Shown: positions 27,593 through 37,300 of the stretch, in pieces | Numbering within the stretch: position 1 is the first letter of the stretch | Layout: every line of letters starts with the position of its first letter | NCBI GenBank assembly: GCA_028285525.1 | Contig: JANQOZ010000085.1 | Coordinates: 186,001-250,000, forward strand | Direction of reading: 5' to 3' | Source of the DNA: Lysobacterales bacterium | GTDB lineage: Bacteria; Pseudomonadota; Gammaproteobacteria; Xanthomonadales; SZUA-38 | Length of the DNA stretch: 64,000 nt | The notes under the pieces: generated by a model | What the model saw: the letters and a program-made list of their open reading frames with translations, nothing else | Databases searched by the model: none | Told to the model about the DNA's origin: nothing | Program-made: the position numbers and the translations under genes

Positions 27593-29673
27593 TCATCACG
27601 GAACTCATCGTCAGCCACCTGCTGCTCAGCGCCGGCCTGGCGCTGGCCGTGTCGATGGCGCTGGCGTTTTGGCGCTACGAAAGCGCCGCCGCGCGACACG
27701 CGTGCTGGGCGCTGCTGCTGCTCGTGCTCCTCAGCATGCCCCTACTGCTCATCTGGCCGGACCGTGCCGCGGACGAACTCCCGTGGCCGACAGCCACAGA
27801 ACAGGAGAGTACTGCGCCGTCGCTGGAGTGGACCGCCACCACCGCAGCAAAGCCTGCAGACGTGGCACTGACCCCGACCGCGGCCTCAAAGGCGCCGGAC
27901 ACCGATAGCCTGGATCGCTGGCTCGCAGCCGCATGGCTCCTCGGCGCCCTGCTGCAGATAGTGCTGCTTACGCGCGCTCTCCGCTACAACCGAATCCTGC
28001 GACGCCGGGCTGGCTGGGCCACCGAAGAATTGCATCGTCAGGCCAACGAACTGGCCAAACGTATGGGCATGAATCGAGACGTGTCGGTCCGGCTCAGCTC
28101 CGAAGTCGGCTCACCGCAGACGGTGGGCACGCTGGCGCCGATGATCGTGCTCCCGACGTCGTGGCAAACCCAGGCCACCTCCTCGATGGTCAGCCATGCG
28201 CTGGCCCATGAGCTGGCACACATTAAGCGCGGCGATCACTGGTGGGTCTGGCTGCAGTTCGGAGCGCGAATCGCCTTCAGCCTCAACCCGACGATCTGGT
28301 ATGTCATCAGCCAGATGAACTCGGAGCGTGAGGCAGCGTGCGATGACTGGGCGCTGTCCCTGGGCACGTCACCGAAGCGCTACGCCTCCAGCCTGCTGTC
28401 GGTGGCCGCTGCGCTGCTGCCGGGTCGGCCGCCGGAGCTCGCCATACCCTGCCTGCGTTCCAAGAACCATCTGCGACGGAGAATCTCACACATGCTGGAC
28501 GTTAAGAAAAACCACTCAACGCTGCGGGTCGGGCGCCTTACCGCCGCTGCGGCAGCCATCGTTTTTGCGGGGGCCGCGCTGGCAGCGCCGCATTGGGTGC
28601 ACCTGGGCATCACCGCCAGAGAGACCGTCAGCAGTGTGATCAACATCAACATGAGCCGCGATCGTTCCCCGCGTGAGGCTGACGGGCTGCTGTTTGCGGC
28701 CTGGGAAGGTGACCTCGCGGCAACACGATCTCTGCTCGCTGACGGCGCGAACCCGAACGAGGTGAACCGACGCCGAGATCCGCGGACGCCGCTGGTCGCC
28801 GCCGCACGACGAGGCAACTGGGACGTGATGTTCGCGCTGCTGGACGCCGGCGCCAGCGTGGATTTCCACCACGATAAAGACGAAAGCGCGCTGATCGCGG
28901 CCAGCGCCCGGGCACCGGCGAACGTGATTGCTGCACTGCTTGACCGCGGCGCGCACGCGGGACGAACGGTGAGCGGCGACGGCACCCCCCTGATTGCTGC
29001 CGCCCGCCACGGTCAGCCTGAGAACGTGGCGCTGCTGCTGGCAGCCGGAGCGGACCCCAACACCTGGAGCAACGGCGACGAGTCAGCGCTTTTCCACGCG
29101 GTAGTCGGCGGCCATTTGACCATTGTTGAGATGCTGCTGGACGCGGGTGTCGACCCGAGCGTTACCTACGACGGGGACGGCACGCCGCTGATGCTCGCAA
29201 TCCGCCACGGGCACGACGACGTGGCCAACCTGCTGCTCAAAGCCGGCGCCAGCGTCAACGACGCCGTCAGCGGTGACGGGACCGCCCTGATCGACGCCGC
29301 CAGGCGCAATGATGTTACGACCGCCATGGCGCTGCTGGCGGCAGGGGCTGACGTCAACCAGGCGGTGCGCGGCGACGGCAATGCGCTAATCAATGCCGCC
29401 AGGGGCGGGCATCTCGAGCTGGCTGCACTCCTCCTGGACGCCGGCGCCGGGGTCAACGCTCACGTGAAGGGTGACGACACGCCCCTGATCAACGCGGTCT
29501 GGAGCAACAACGCCGAGCTGGTTGCGCTGCTGCTGGAACGCGGCGCTGATCCCTTACTTGAGGGTGACTACGACAGCGAGCTCAAAACCCTGCGCACACC
29601 GCTGAATCAAGCGCACCCCCAGAGCCGAATCGCGACGCTGCTCACCGAAGCTTCGAACTCGGATCTTCGTTAG
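27589..29673 (+). CDS. BlaR1-like M56 metallopeptidase with C-terminal ankyrin-repeat sensor
   Basis: A 694-residue membrane protein. The N-terminal half is a BlaR1/MecR1-type M56 protease: hydrophobic segments near residues 3-22, 36-54, 106-124 and 225-250, and the zinc motif HELAH at residues 207-211. A further hydrophobic segment (about 310-335) precedes the C-terminal half. In BlaR1 that half is a penicillin-binding sensor; here it is nine ~33-residue ankyrin repeats (about residues 362-662), most joined by a (S/R/K)GD(G/D) linker. By BlaR1 topology the repeats would be periplasmic, so the stimulus is probably a protein or envelope ligand rather than a beta-lactam; this is inference. It is translationally coupled to the BlaI-type repressor. 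Confidence 0.9.
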   Translation: MIITELIVSHLLLSAGLALAVSMALAFWRYESAAARHACWALLLLVLLSMPLLLIWPDRAADELPWPTATEQESTAPSLEWTATTAAKPADVALTPTAASKAPDTDSLDRWLAAAWLLGALLQIVLLTRALRYNRILRRRAGWATEELHRQANELAKRMGMNRDVSVRLSSEVGSPQTVGTLAPMIVLPTSWQTQATSSMVSHALAHELAHIKRGDHWWVWLQFGARIAFSLNPTIWYVISQMNSEREAACDDWALSLGTSPKRYASSLLSVAAALLPGRPPELAIPCLRSKNHLRRRISHMLDVKKNHSTLRVGRLTAAAAAIVFAGAALAAPHWVHLGITARETVSSVININMSRDRSPREADGLLFAAWEGDLAATRSLLADGANPNEVNRRRDPRTPLVAAARRGNWDVMFALLDAGASVDFHHDKDESALIAASARAPANVIAALLDRGAHAGRTVSGDGTPLIAAARHGQPENVALLLAAGADPNTWSNGDESALFHAVVGGHLTIVEMLLDAGVDPSVTYDGDGTPLMLAIRHGHDDVANLLLKAGASVNDAVSGDGTALIDAARRNDVTTAMALLAAGADVNQAVRGDGNALINAARGGHLELAALLLDAGAGVNAHVKGDDTPLINAVWSNNAELVALLLERGADPLLEGDYDSELKTLRTPLNQAHPQSRIATLLTEASNSDLR
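28675..29575 (+). repeat. Nine tandem ankyrin-coding units (~99 bp period)
   Basis: The encoded units follow the pattern GDGTxLIxAARxGxxxxVxLLLxAGAxVN and are similar enough at DNA level (recurrent ctgctg, gccggcgc and gacgacggc-like words) to suggest expansion by duplication. Units four to nine are the most alike; the first two have diverged most. Confidence 0.75.
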
Positions 29674-29695
29674 CAGCGGCCGTGGTCCTGTTGCA

Positions 29696-31243
29696 TTAGT
29701 CGGACAGGCTGAAAGGGTCGGACAGGCCTGGGTCATGCCACTCCGGGCTGTCCGGAGGCACCACGTCGAAGGCGATGCTGATCCGCTGCTCGTCCGAGGA
29801 AAAGGGCAGCGTTCGGTGGAAATACCAGGATGGAAAAAGCACCAGGTCGCCGGTCACAACTCGCTGCAGCGAGATCAGTGGCGGCATGGTGAGTCGAAAC
29901 TTCGGCTCTGGGTAACCGAGCTCGAGCGCCCCCTCGTTCGGATCGTCGCTGCTCGGCACCTTCAGGTAGAACACGCCGCTGATGACACCGTGTGGATGCA
30001 TATGCGACCCCTGGAAGCCGCCGTCGGAGAGCGCCACAGCCCACATTTTTATGCGGCCCGAAGCGGGCAGCATCGCGCCATAGCGCTCATCCGTTCGGCG
30101 GATCTGGCCCGCATGAGTAACCGCCGCGGACTGCAGCTCACCCAGCAGCGCATCGATCTCGGCGCTGCCTGGCGCCAGCAGCGACTGGGTCTGGCTGCCG
30201 TTGTGGGTTGAGGTGGTGACAGGCTCAAACTCCAGACTCGGGTGACTGAGAATCTGTTTTTCCAGCGCCGGAAACAGCGTTGGGTCCAGCGTCGGGCGCG
30301 ACCGCTGGACCAGCTCCGAAAATTTCTGCGCTCGTACCGCCCGCTCGCCGTCGCCCGACTCAAGCCACACCTGCGGCAAAAGCGACAGCACGATCATCGC
30401 GGTTTCCCGGTCGGTCCCTTCGACCAGACGATCAGCCTGCTCCAGACAGCTCGAGAAGTGGCCCGCCTGGAAATTGTTGAGAAAGCGCAGCCGCTGGGCG
30501 CCCGGATCGGGTGGCGCATGACCCGCGAACTCAGCGAGCCGATCGAGGACCGTCAGTGATTCATCAAAGCGGCTCTGCTCAAAACGCAGCGAGGCCAGAT
30601 TCAGCAGGTAAACCTCATCGCCGGCGCCGCGCCGAGCGGCAATTTCGAGGGCCTCGTCAGCAGCGTCCAGCTTTTCGCGCTTCAGCTCTAACGCGGCGCG
30701 CAGAACAGCCCAGCGCGGCTCTTTTGGATGGGCATCGCTCAAGACCTGCCACTGGGCGGCGGCATCGTCGAACCGAAAAAGTCTCTCAAGGGCCATGGCC
30801 AGATTGCTGCGGGCATTCACATGCTCCGGCTGGACGGCAAGAAATTGCTCATAGCAGTCGGCTGCCGCTGCAAAATCGCCGAGCGTGTAAAAACAGTTAG
30901 CCAGATTGAAGCGAAGGTGAGCAAACTGGGCCGGCGCGCGCTCAAGTGCTCGCTGATAGGCGTCCACCGCGAGCTGAGGCTGGCCGGCCTGCTGGGCGAT
31001 CAGCCCATATTTGGCAATCAGCTTGGGGTTGTCGGGCGCAATGCCCAGCGCCTGCTCGACCAGGGGCAGCGCGCTGTCGAACTGCTGGTTGGACTGGTAG
31101 ATCTCCGCCAGCTGCACCGCCGCCAGCCAGTCCTGCGGATAGCGGCTCACCATCTCCTTGAGGAGCTCACCGGCACCGCTCACGTTGCCCTGACTCATGA
31201 GTTGCGCCGCGCGCTGATGCAGCTGCTGATGCTGAGGATCCAT
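29696..31243 (-). CDS. TPR protein with C-terminal 2OG-Fe(II) oxygenase-like domain
   Basis: A 515-residue cytoplasmic protein. Residues ~10-330 consist of tetratricopeptide-like helices (for example LVEQALGIAPDNPKLIAKYGLIAQQAGQ and CYEQFLAVQPEHVNARSNLA). The C-terminal ~190 residues match the putative 2OG-Fe(II) oxygenase family: SHMHPHGVISGVFYL gives the proximal His, and LVLFPSWYFHRTLPF gives the distal His, followed by RISIAFDVV with the Arg that would bind 2-oxoglutarate. Such fusions are thought to hydroxylate proteins or peptides; the target is unknown. ATG 31243 is preferred over ATG 31315 because it leaves room for promoters in the divergent region with hmgA. Confidence 0.82.
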   Translation of the reverse strand: MDPQHQQLHQRAAQLMSQGNVSGAGELLKEMVSRYPQDWLAAVQLAEIYQSNQQFDSALPLVEQALGIAPDNPKLIAKYGLIAQQAGQPQLAVDAYQRALERAPAQFAHLRFNLANCFYTLGDFAAAADCYEQFLAVQPEHVNARSNLAMALERLFRFDDAAAQWQVLSDAHPKEPRWAVLRAALELKREKLDAADEALEIAARRGAGDEVYLLNLASLRFEQSRFDESLTVLDRLAEFAGHAPPDPGAQRLRFLNNFQAGHFSSCLEQADRLVEGTDRETAMIVLSLLPQVWLESGDGERAVRAQKFSELVQRSRPTLDPTLFPALEKQILSHPSLEFEPVTTSTHNGSQTQSLLAPGSAEIDALLGELQSAAVTHAGQIRRTDERYGAMLPASGRIKMWAVALSDGGFQGSHMHPHGVISGVFYLKVPSSDDPNEGALELGYPEPKFRLTMPPLISLQRVVTGDLVLFPSWYFHRTLPFSSDEQRISIAFDVVPPDSPEWHDPGLSDPFSLSD

Positions 31244-31356
31244 GGCCCCTACCGTTACCGGCTCAAAACTGTTCCCGACGCATATTCGCAGGCTGATTTC
31301 TTTGCCCGTAAACATGCGGTTATGATCCTGCTTAAGCCAATCTCGAGAGTGACCCC

Positions 31357-32682
31357 ATGAGCGGTAATCCGGACGCGCAGCAGGAGCGATCGTCGCTCGA
31401 GTACCTTACCGGCTTTGGCAACCATCACGCCAGCGAGGCGGTCGAAGGTGCGCTTCCACAGGGCCGCAACTCGCCTCAGAAGGTCGCCCATGGGCTGTAC
31501 GCCGAGAAATTCAGCGGAAGCGCGTTCACCGCGCCGCGGGCCGCCAACCTGCGCAGCTGGTTCTACCGGCTGAGACCCAGCGTACGCCACGGCGGCTTTC
31601 GGGCGGTGGAACACCCCACCCTGGCCACCGGCCCGATCTCCGCAGGAACCACACCCCCTGACCCGCTGCGCTGGTCACCGTTTGAAGTGCCGGACGAGCC
31701 AAAAGACTTTGTCGACGGTCTATATACGATAGCGGCGTGCGGCGACGCTCACGCCCAGTGCGGCGCCGGGATCCACTTCTATCTGGCCAACCGCTCGATG
31801 ACCGACCGCTTCTTCTACAACGCGGACGGTGAGCTGCTGGTGGTCCCACAATCTGGGATGCTGATCGTTCACACCGAGTGCGGCGTGCTGGAAGTGCCGC
31901 CACAGTTTGTTGCGGTGATTCCCCGGGGCATCAAGTTTCGCGTCGAGCTGCCGGACGGCCCAAGCCGCGGCTACGTGTGTGAAAACTACGGCGCGCCGCT
32001 CGAGCTGCCGGAACGTGGACCGATCGGGTCCGACGGTCTCGCCAACAGCCGTGACTTTCAGGCGCCCGTAGCGGCCTTCGAGGAACGCAGCGGAGACTTC
32101 GAAACCGTGTGCAAAATGGACGGGCAGATGTACGCCTGCCACACGGACCACTCACCCCTGGACGTGGTGGCCTGGCATGGCAACCTGACGCCCTATCGCT
32201 ACGACCTGCGGCTGTTTAACGTTATCGGCTCGATCAGCTTCGACCACCCCGACCCGTCCATCTTCACGGTGCTGACGTCCCAATCGGATACGCCCGGCAC
32301 CGCCAACGTCGACTTTGTGGCCTTCGCTCCCCGCTGGCTGGTGATGGAAGATACCTTCCGTCCGCCCTGGTTTCACCGCAACATCATGTCGGAGTTTATG
32401 GGTCTGATCACCGGCGTGTACGACGCCAAAACCTCCGGCGGATTTGTGCCCGGCGGTGCGAGCCTGCACAACTGCATGGCGCCGCATGGACCGGATGCCG
32501 AAGCGTTTGCGAAAGCCAGCGAGGCTGACCTCAAGCCGCAGTTTCTCGCGGACACGATGGCGTTCATGTTGGAGTCGCGCTACCTGATGCGGCCCACCGC
32601 TCAGGCCATGCAGGCGGCCGAGCGGCAGCAGGATTATTGGCAGGTCTGGCGGGGGCTCAAAAAGCACTTTCAGGCGCCCTGA
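31357..32682 (+). CDS. hmgA: Homogentisate 1,2-dioxygenase
   Basis: A 441-residue Fe(II) ring-cleavage dioxygenase converting homogentisate to maleylacetoacetate in tyrosine/phenylalanine catabolism. The opening [20 protein letters not shown] is diagnostic. Spacing relative to the human enzyme (His335/Glu341/His371) identifies the iron ligands as His340, Glu346 ([12 protein letters not shown]) and His377 (NCMAPHGPD). Length matches bacterial HmgA. Maleylacetoacetate isomerase (hmgC) and fumarylacetoacetase (hmgB) are not adjacent, unlike the common hmgABC arrangement. The gene is divergent from the TPR/oxygenase gene and convergent with the hpaF homologue, 18 bp apart. Confidence 0.96.
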   Translation: MSGNPDAQQERSSLEYLTGFGNHHASEAVEGALPQGRNSPQKVAHGLYAEKFSGSAFTAPRAANLRSWFYRLRPSVRHGGFRAVEHPTLATGPISAGTTPPDPLRWSPFEVPDEPKDFVDGLYTIAACGDAHAQCGAGIHFYLANRSMTDRFFYNADGELLVVPQSGMLIVHTECGVLEVPPQFVAVIPRGIKFRVELPDGPSRGYVCENYGAPLELPERGPIGSDGLANSRDFQAPVAAFEERSGDFETVCKMDGQMYACHTDHSPLDVVAWHGNLTPYRYDLRLFNVIGSISFDHPDPSIFTVLTSQSDTPGTANVDFVAFAPRWLVMEDTFRPPWFHRNIMSEFMGLITGVYDAKTSGGFVPGGASLHNCMAPHGPDAEAFAKASEADLKPQFLADTMAFMLESRYLMRPTAQAMQAAERQQDYWQVWRGLKKHFQAP

Positions 32683-32700
32683 GCTTACGTTGATCGACCG

Positions 32701-33090
32701 TCAGCCCTGGACTCCGCGCTGGGCCAGGTACTTTCGGATGTTGCCTGTTTTTTCCCGGTCTTCCGGCAGCTCTGTGATTTCCATCGATACGGCCAGCGGG
32801 ATGGCCTCGTAGACGGGCGCCAGAAACGCCTGCAGCCGATCAAAAATAAAGTCCTGGGCCTGCTTGCGCTCGCCCGCGGGGCGCGGCCCGATTCGGGCGT
32901 AAACGTTGATGAAGGCGTTGTCCGGATGCCCGTCTGCGATGCGATAACAGTCTCGGCGTTCCGCCCGGGTCCGGATCCCCGCTAGCGGAAAAACCCCGCA
33001 GTCGCTGGCCGCCTGATGCAGCACGTTCACCAGCTCCTGGATATCCAGATGCGCCTCGACGTTCGCGGAATACTCAACAACCTGATGCAT
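32701..33090 (-). CDS. hpaF: 5-carboxymethyl-2-hydroxymuconate isomerase homologue lacking Pro1
   Basis: A 129-residue tautomerase-superfamily protein very like CHMI/HpaF of the homoprotocatechuate pathway: VVEYSANVEAHLDI, GVFPLAGIRTRAERRDCYRIADG and NAFINVYARIGP are characteristic. The canonical sequence begins M-P-H, with Pro1 as the catalytic base after Met removal. Here the protein begins M-H-Q and the usual Pro codon is absent; an in-frame TGA directly before the ATG rules out an upstream start. Catalysis may therefore be lost or altered. It is divergent from the hpaR-like regulator. The symbol reflects family membership, not proven activity. Confidence 0.85.
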   Translation of the reverse strand: MHQVVEYSANVEAHLDIQELVNVLHQAASDCGVFPLAGIRTRAERRDCYRIADGHPDNAFINVYARIGPRPAGERKQAQDFIFDRLQAFLAPVYEAIPLAVSMEITELPEDREKTGNIRKYLAQRGVQG

Positions 33091-33167
33091 TCAAAAATCT
33101 ATCCGAGGTGACGTGGTCCGCTAGCTAACCGCGCCAGCCTTGCCCCGTCAAATCGGCCTTCGGAATA

Positions 33168-33184
33168 TGCCGCTTTTCGCGGCA
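33168..33184. promoter_or_regulatory. Inverted repeat in the hpaF/hpaR divergent region
   Basis: TGCCGC (33168-33173) and GCGGCA (33179-33184) form a perfect 6-bp dyad around TTTTC, near the middle of the 134-bp gap between two divergent genes. A MarR-type regulator is encoded next to it, so it is a candidate operator; a hairpin with another role is possible. Confidence 0.35.
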
Positions 33185-33224
33185 CCCGGATGCGCGCTTT
33201 CGGCAATGCTGCTAACCTCAACCC

Positions 33225-33692
33225 GTGGCGCAACAAAACCCCAAACGACCCATGCGTGGGCTGGAGTCCTCGCTGCCGATCGCGCTCCTGCGAGCCCGCG
33301 AGTGCGCCATGAATCGCTTCCGCCCAATGCTCCGGGAGCACGGTCTCACGGAGCAGCAGTGGCGGGTGATCCGGGTCCTGGCCCAGCACCCCAGCATCGA
33401 AGTCACGGAACTGGCCGAGCGAGCAATCCTGCTCGGTCCGAGCGTCAGCCGCATCCTGCAGTACCTCCAGCAGTCGGGCCTGATCAAACGCAGCCCCGTG
33501 GAGAGCGACCAGCGACGTTCAGCCATCAGCCTGAGCGCTAAAGGTCGAGCTCTCTTCAAAGAGATCGCGCCCCATTCCGAGGCCATCTACAGCGATCTGG
33601 AAAAACGCTTTGGACGACGGCGCCTCGCCAGCCTCCTGGAGATGCTGCGAGAGCTGGAGCTGGCCCTCAGTGGTTCCGATCAAGCCGCCTGA
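33225..33692 (+). CDS. hpaR: MarR-family regulator, HpaR-like
   Basis: A 155-residue winged-helix regulator. The N-terminal SSLPIALLRARECAMNRFRPML and EHGLTEQQWRVIRVLAQHPSIEVTELAERA match HpaR, the repressor of homoprotocatechuate degradation, more closely than generic MarR. The wing region reads LIKRSPVESDQRRSAISLSAKGR, with the conserved D-x-R-x pattern. GTG 33225 and an internal ATG 33252 are both possible starts; neither has a clear ribosome-binding site. It is divergent from the hpaF homologue, the usual position for HpaR control, and it leads into the carboxymuconolactone decarboxylase-family gene 48 bp downstream, which it may also regulate. Confidence 0.82.
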   Translation: MAQQNPKRPMRGLESSLPIALLRARECAMNRFRPMLREHGLTEQQWRVIRVLAQHPSIEVTELAERAILLGPSVSRILQYLQQSGLIKRSPVESDQRRSAISLSAKGRALFKEIAPHSEAIYSDLEKRFGRRRLASLLEMLRELELALSGSDQAA

Positions 33693-33740
33693 CGCGCAGG
33701 TCGCTTCAGAAGGTTTGCTGATTTGCTTGGAGGATTTGCT

Positions 33741-34328
33741 ATGCCGCATATGAACCCACTGCCCTTTGACCAAACCCCGCAGTTCAAAGAACGCTTCGAC
33801 CACTACCGCAACACCCGGGGATTTGTCCCCAACAGCATTCGCACCATGGCACGACGGCCCGCGATCGCTGAGGCGTTTATGGCGTTGAATCAGGCGGTAC
33901 TCTATGAGGGAAGCGTCAGCGAAGAGCTGAAGATGCTCTGCAGCCTGATTGCCTCGCAGGCGGCGGGCTGCCGGTATTGCCAGGCTCATATGGCCAACCT
34001 TTCACACATCTATAAAGCCTCGGCGGGCAAGATTGCGAACGTCTGGCTGTTTGAGGAAAGCGACCTGTTCAGCGACGCCGAGCGAGCGGCCCTCAATCTC
34101 GCGCTGAAAGGTTCACTTGTACCCAACGACGCCACCGAGGCCGACTTTGCCCGTGCGGCGGAACACTTCAGCGAGGCCGAGGTTGTCGAGCTGGTCGCGA
34201 CGATATCTCTGTTTGGCTATCTGAATCGGTGGAACGACACCATGGCCACCGAACTCGAGGAGCTCCCGGGGAAGGTGGCCGCAGACACGATCGGGCAAAC
34301 CGGCTGGGTCGCCGGGAAACACGGCTGA
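33741..34328 (+). CDS. Carboxymuconolactone decarboxylase/AhpD-family protein
   Basis: A 195-residue all-helical protein of the CMD/AhpD superfamily. The core carries a redox-type CxxC with following His (SQAAGCRYCQAHMANLSH), as in AhpD-like peroxidase-related proteins, rather than the Cys-free core of true carboxymuconolactone decarboxylases. GGAGGA at 33729-33734 stands 6 bases before ATG 33741, which fixes the start. The gene sits between the HpaR-like regulator and the di-heme propeller gene (23 bp gap), all on the plus strand. A disulfide reductase or peroxide-defence role is likely from the motif, but the substrate is unknown. Confidence 0.88.
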   Translation: MPHMNPLPFDQTPQFKERFDHYRNTRGFVPNSIRTMARRPAIAEAFMALNQAVLYEGSVSEELKMLCSLIASQAAGCRYCQAHMANLSHIYKASAGKIANVWLFEESDLFSDAERAALNLALKGSLVPNDATEADFARAAEHFSEAEVVELVATISLFGYLNRWNDTMATELEELPGKVAADTIGQTGWVAGKHG

Positions 34329-34351
34329 GCGGTTCGGCCAGGGAGTCCAAG

Positions 34352-37300
34352 ATGGGTCAACGGCGTTGCAGCTTCTTGTTGGCACCCAAGCGAGCCATCG
34401 CGCTGCTCGCTTTGCTCTGGATTTCTACGAACGGCCACGCCCAGGAGACCAGCCAGGACGCTGATATCCCGTTCGTCAACTGGGAAAACCATCCGGTGCG
34501 TCCCATTGCGCTCAGCCCGGACGCCACCCTGCTCGCTGTCGCTCACACCGCCGACAACCGACTGCAGTTGTTCGATGTCAGCGAGGGCATGCCGGTTGCT
34601 GCAGGGCACGTTGTGGTTGGCGTCGATCCCGTCTCGGTTCGGTTTCGGGGCAACGGCGAGGCATGGGTGGTCAACCACATTTCAGACTCCGTCAGCGTGG
34701 TCGATCTGGCCAGCCGCCAGGTGAGAGCCACGCTCCAGACCGACGATGAGCCCTTTGACGTGGTGTTCGCCGGCGACCCGCTGCGGGCGTTCGTGAGCTG
34801 CTCCCAGGCCAACACGGTTTTGGTGTACGACCCGCAGGATCTTGACCAGCCGCCGGCGCGTATCTTTCTGGGCGCTGAAGACCCCCGGAGTCTCGCGGTG
34901 AGCCCGGACGGCAGCCGGGTATACGCCGCGATCTTCGAATCCGGTAACGCGAGCACGGTGCTCGGCGGCGGCGCCGAATCGCTGGGCACTATCTCTTTTC
35001 CACCGAACGTCACCCGACAGACTAATACGCCCGGCGGCGGCGTAACACCCGCGCCGAATGCCGGCGACGGCTTCAGCCCGACCCTCAACCCGCTGCTGCC
35101 GACACCCCCGAAGGTAGGCACCATTGTGAAGAAAAACGCTGAGGGCGCCTGGCTTGACGATATCGGCGGCGATTGGAGACGCTTCGTCAGCGGCTTCCAG
35201 GCCAATCAGTCGGGTCGAATTGACGGCTGGGACCTGCCCGACCGGGACGTGGCGGTGATCGACGCAAACAGTCTCGACGTCAGCTTCGTGTCCGCCCTGA
35301 TGAACATCAACATGGCGCTCGCGGTGAACCCGGCCAGCGGTGAGGTGACGGTCGTCGGCACGGACGCCACGAACGAAGTGCGCTTTGAACCGGTGCTGAA
35401 CGGCCGCTTTCTGCGGGTCAACCTGGCCCGAATCCGCGGTGCCGACAACGCGGTGCTCAGCGTCAGCGACCTCAATCCGCACCTGACCTATGCTGCGTCG
35501 TCCACCAGTGCCGACAATCGCCTGCGCTCACTGGGAGATCCACGCAGCATCGTTTGGAACGCGGCCGGAACGCGCGGCTTCGTGACCGGCATGGGTTCGA
35601 GCAACCTGATTGTCATCGACGCTGACGGTCGCCGCGTGGGTGACCCGATCGACACCGGCGAAGGTCCGGTTGGTGCAGCACTCAACGAAGGAGCGGGACT
35701 GCTGTACGTGTGGAACCACTTCGAAGCGTCCATCAGCGTGATCGAACTGGCCAGCAGCAGCCGCGTCGGCACATTGGCGCTTTTCAACCCCCTGCCCCGC
35801 GCCATGCGCGACGGGCGCCGCTTTCTTTACGACACCCGACAGAAGTCCGGCCTGGGGCACGTTTCCTGCGGCTCCTGCCATGTCGACGGACGAACCGACC
35901 GGCTCGCGTGGGACCTGGGTGATCCGTCGGGTGACATGAAGGCTTTCAACCAGAACTGCGTGACCGAGGTCCAGGGGAATTCCTGCCCCGATTTTCACCC
36001 CATGAAGGGGCCTATGATGACCCAGACTCTGCAGGACATTATCGGCCATGAACCGTTTCACTGGCGCGGTGACCGGGACGGACTGGAGGAATTCAACGCG
36101 GCGTTTACGGGTCTCCTCGGGGCTGACGCCGAGCTGAGCGAAGCCGGCATGCAGGCGTTTGAGGACCACCTGGCCACAATCACCTTTCCGCCGAATCCAT
36201 TCCGCAATCTCGACAATACGCTGCCCCGCGACCTGGCGCTGCCCGGCCATGTCAGCACCGGAAAATTTGGCCCGGCCAACCAGCCGCTGCCCAACGGGAA
36301 CGCGCAACGTGGCCTGCTCCTCTACACGACCGCCGGCATGGACGAGCCGTTCCAGTGCTCAGACTGCCACACGCTGCCAACGGGGATGTCCCGCAACGGC
36401 CCGCTGCGGCTCCTGGGCGGCGCCGTTTCTGCGGGTGGTGAGCAGATCGCGGATGGCCCGCATGGCGAGGATCATCTGGGCATCGTCAGCGTGGACGGCA
36501 ACACCAACCGGTCCATGAAAACCGCTCAGCTGCGCAACCTCTACGACAAGGTTGGTATGGATGCGCAAAGCACCGAAGGCCGCAGCGGCTTCGGCTTCCT
36601 TCACGACGGCAGCGTCGATACGCTCGCCCGCTTCGTCGCCCTTGAAGCCTTCGAGCTCGAGTCCGACCAGGAGGTCGCCGACCTGGTGGCGCTGATGCTG
36701 GCCTTCAGCGGCTCCGACTTCGGCCCTGACCCGTCGCCGGGTTCGGTACCTGCACCGCTAAGCCAGGACACCCACGCCGCGGTGGGTAAGCAGGTCACCC
36801 TGACGGGCGGTTCACCCACCTCCGAACTCAACACCCTGTCGATCCTGGCGGCCGCCGACGCAATCGATCTGGTTGCCCACGGCGACGGCAGCAGCTGGGT
36901 ACAGGAGGGTCTGGAGTTCAGGTCCGCGGAGGGTGATCCGGTCAGTCTGATCGAACTGAGCAGTCGCGCAAACGCTGTCGCGCCCATCACCTTCACGGCG
37001 GTTCCCGCCGGCCTCGGTGAGCGACTGGGCCTGGACCGCGACTATGACGGCATCGCTGATGCTGACGAGCTTAGACAGGGGTCAAACCCGGCAGACGCTG
37101 CGTCGCGGTCCCTGACGCCCGTGCAGGGTCTCTGGTTCAACCCCGGCCGCAGCGGCCACGGCTTTGACCTTCAGCGCCTGGGCAATTTTCTGTTTATCAC
37201 CTGGTATACCTACAACGATGACGGCACGCCCACCTGGTACCAGGCTGCGGGGGAGTTCGACGGCGGTCCCTGGAGCGCCGAGCTGTCGCGCTTCACCCGC

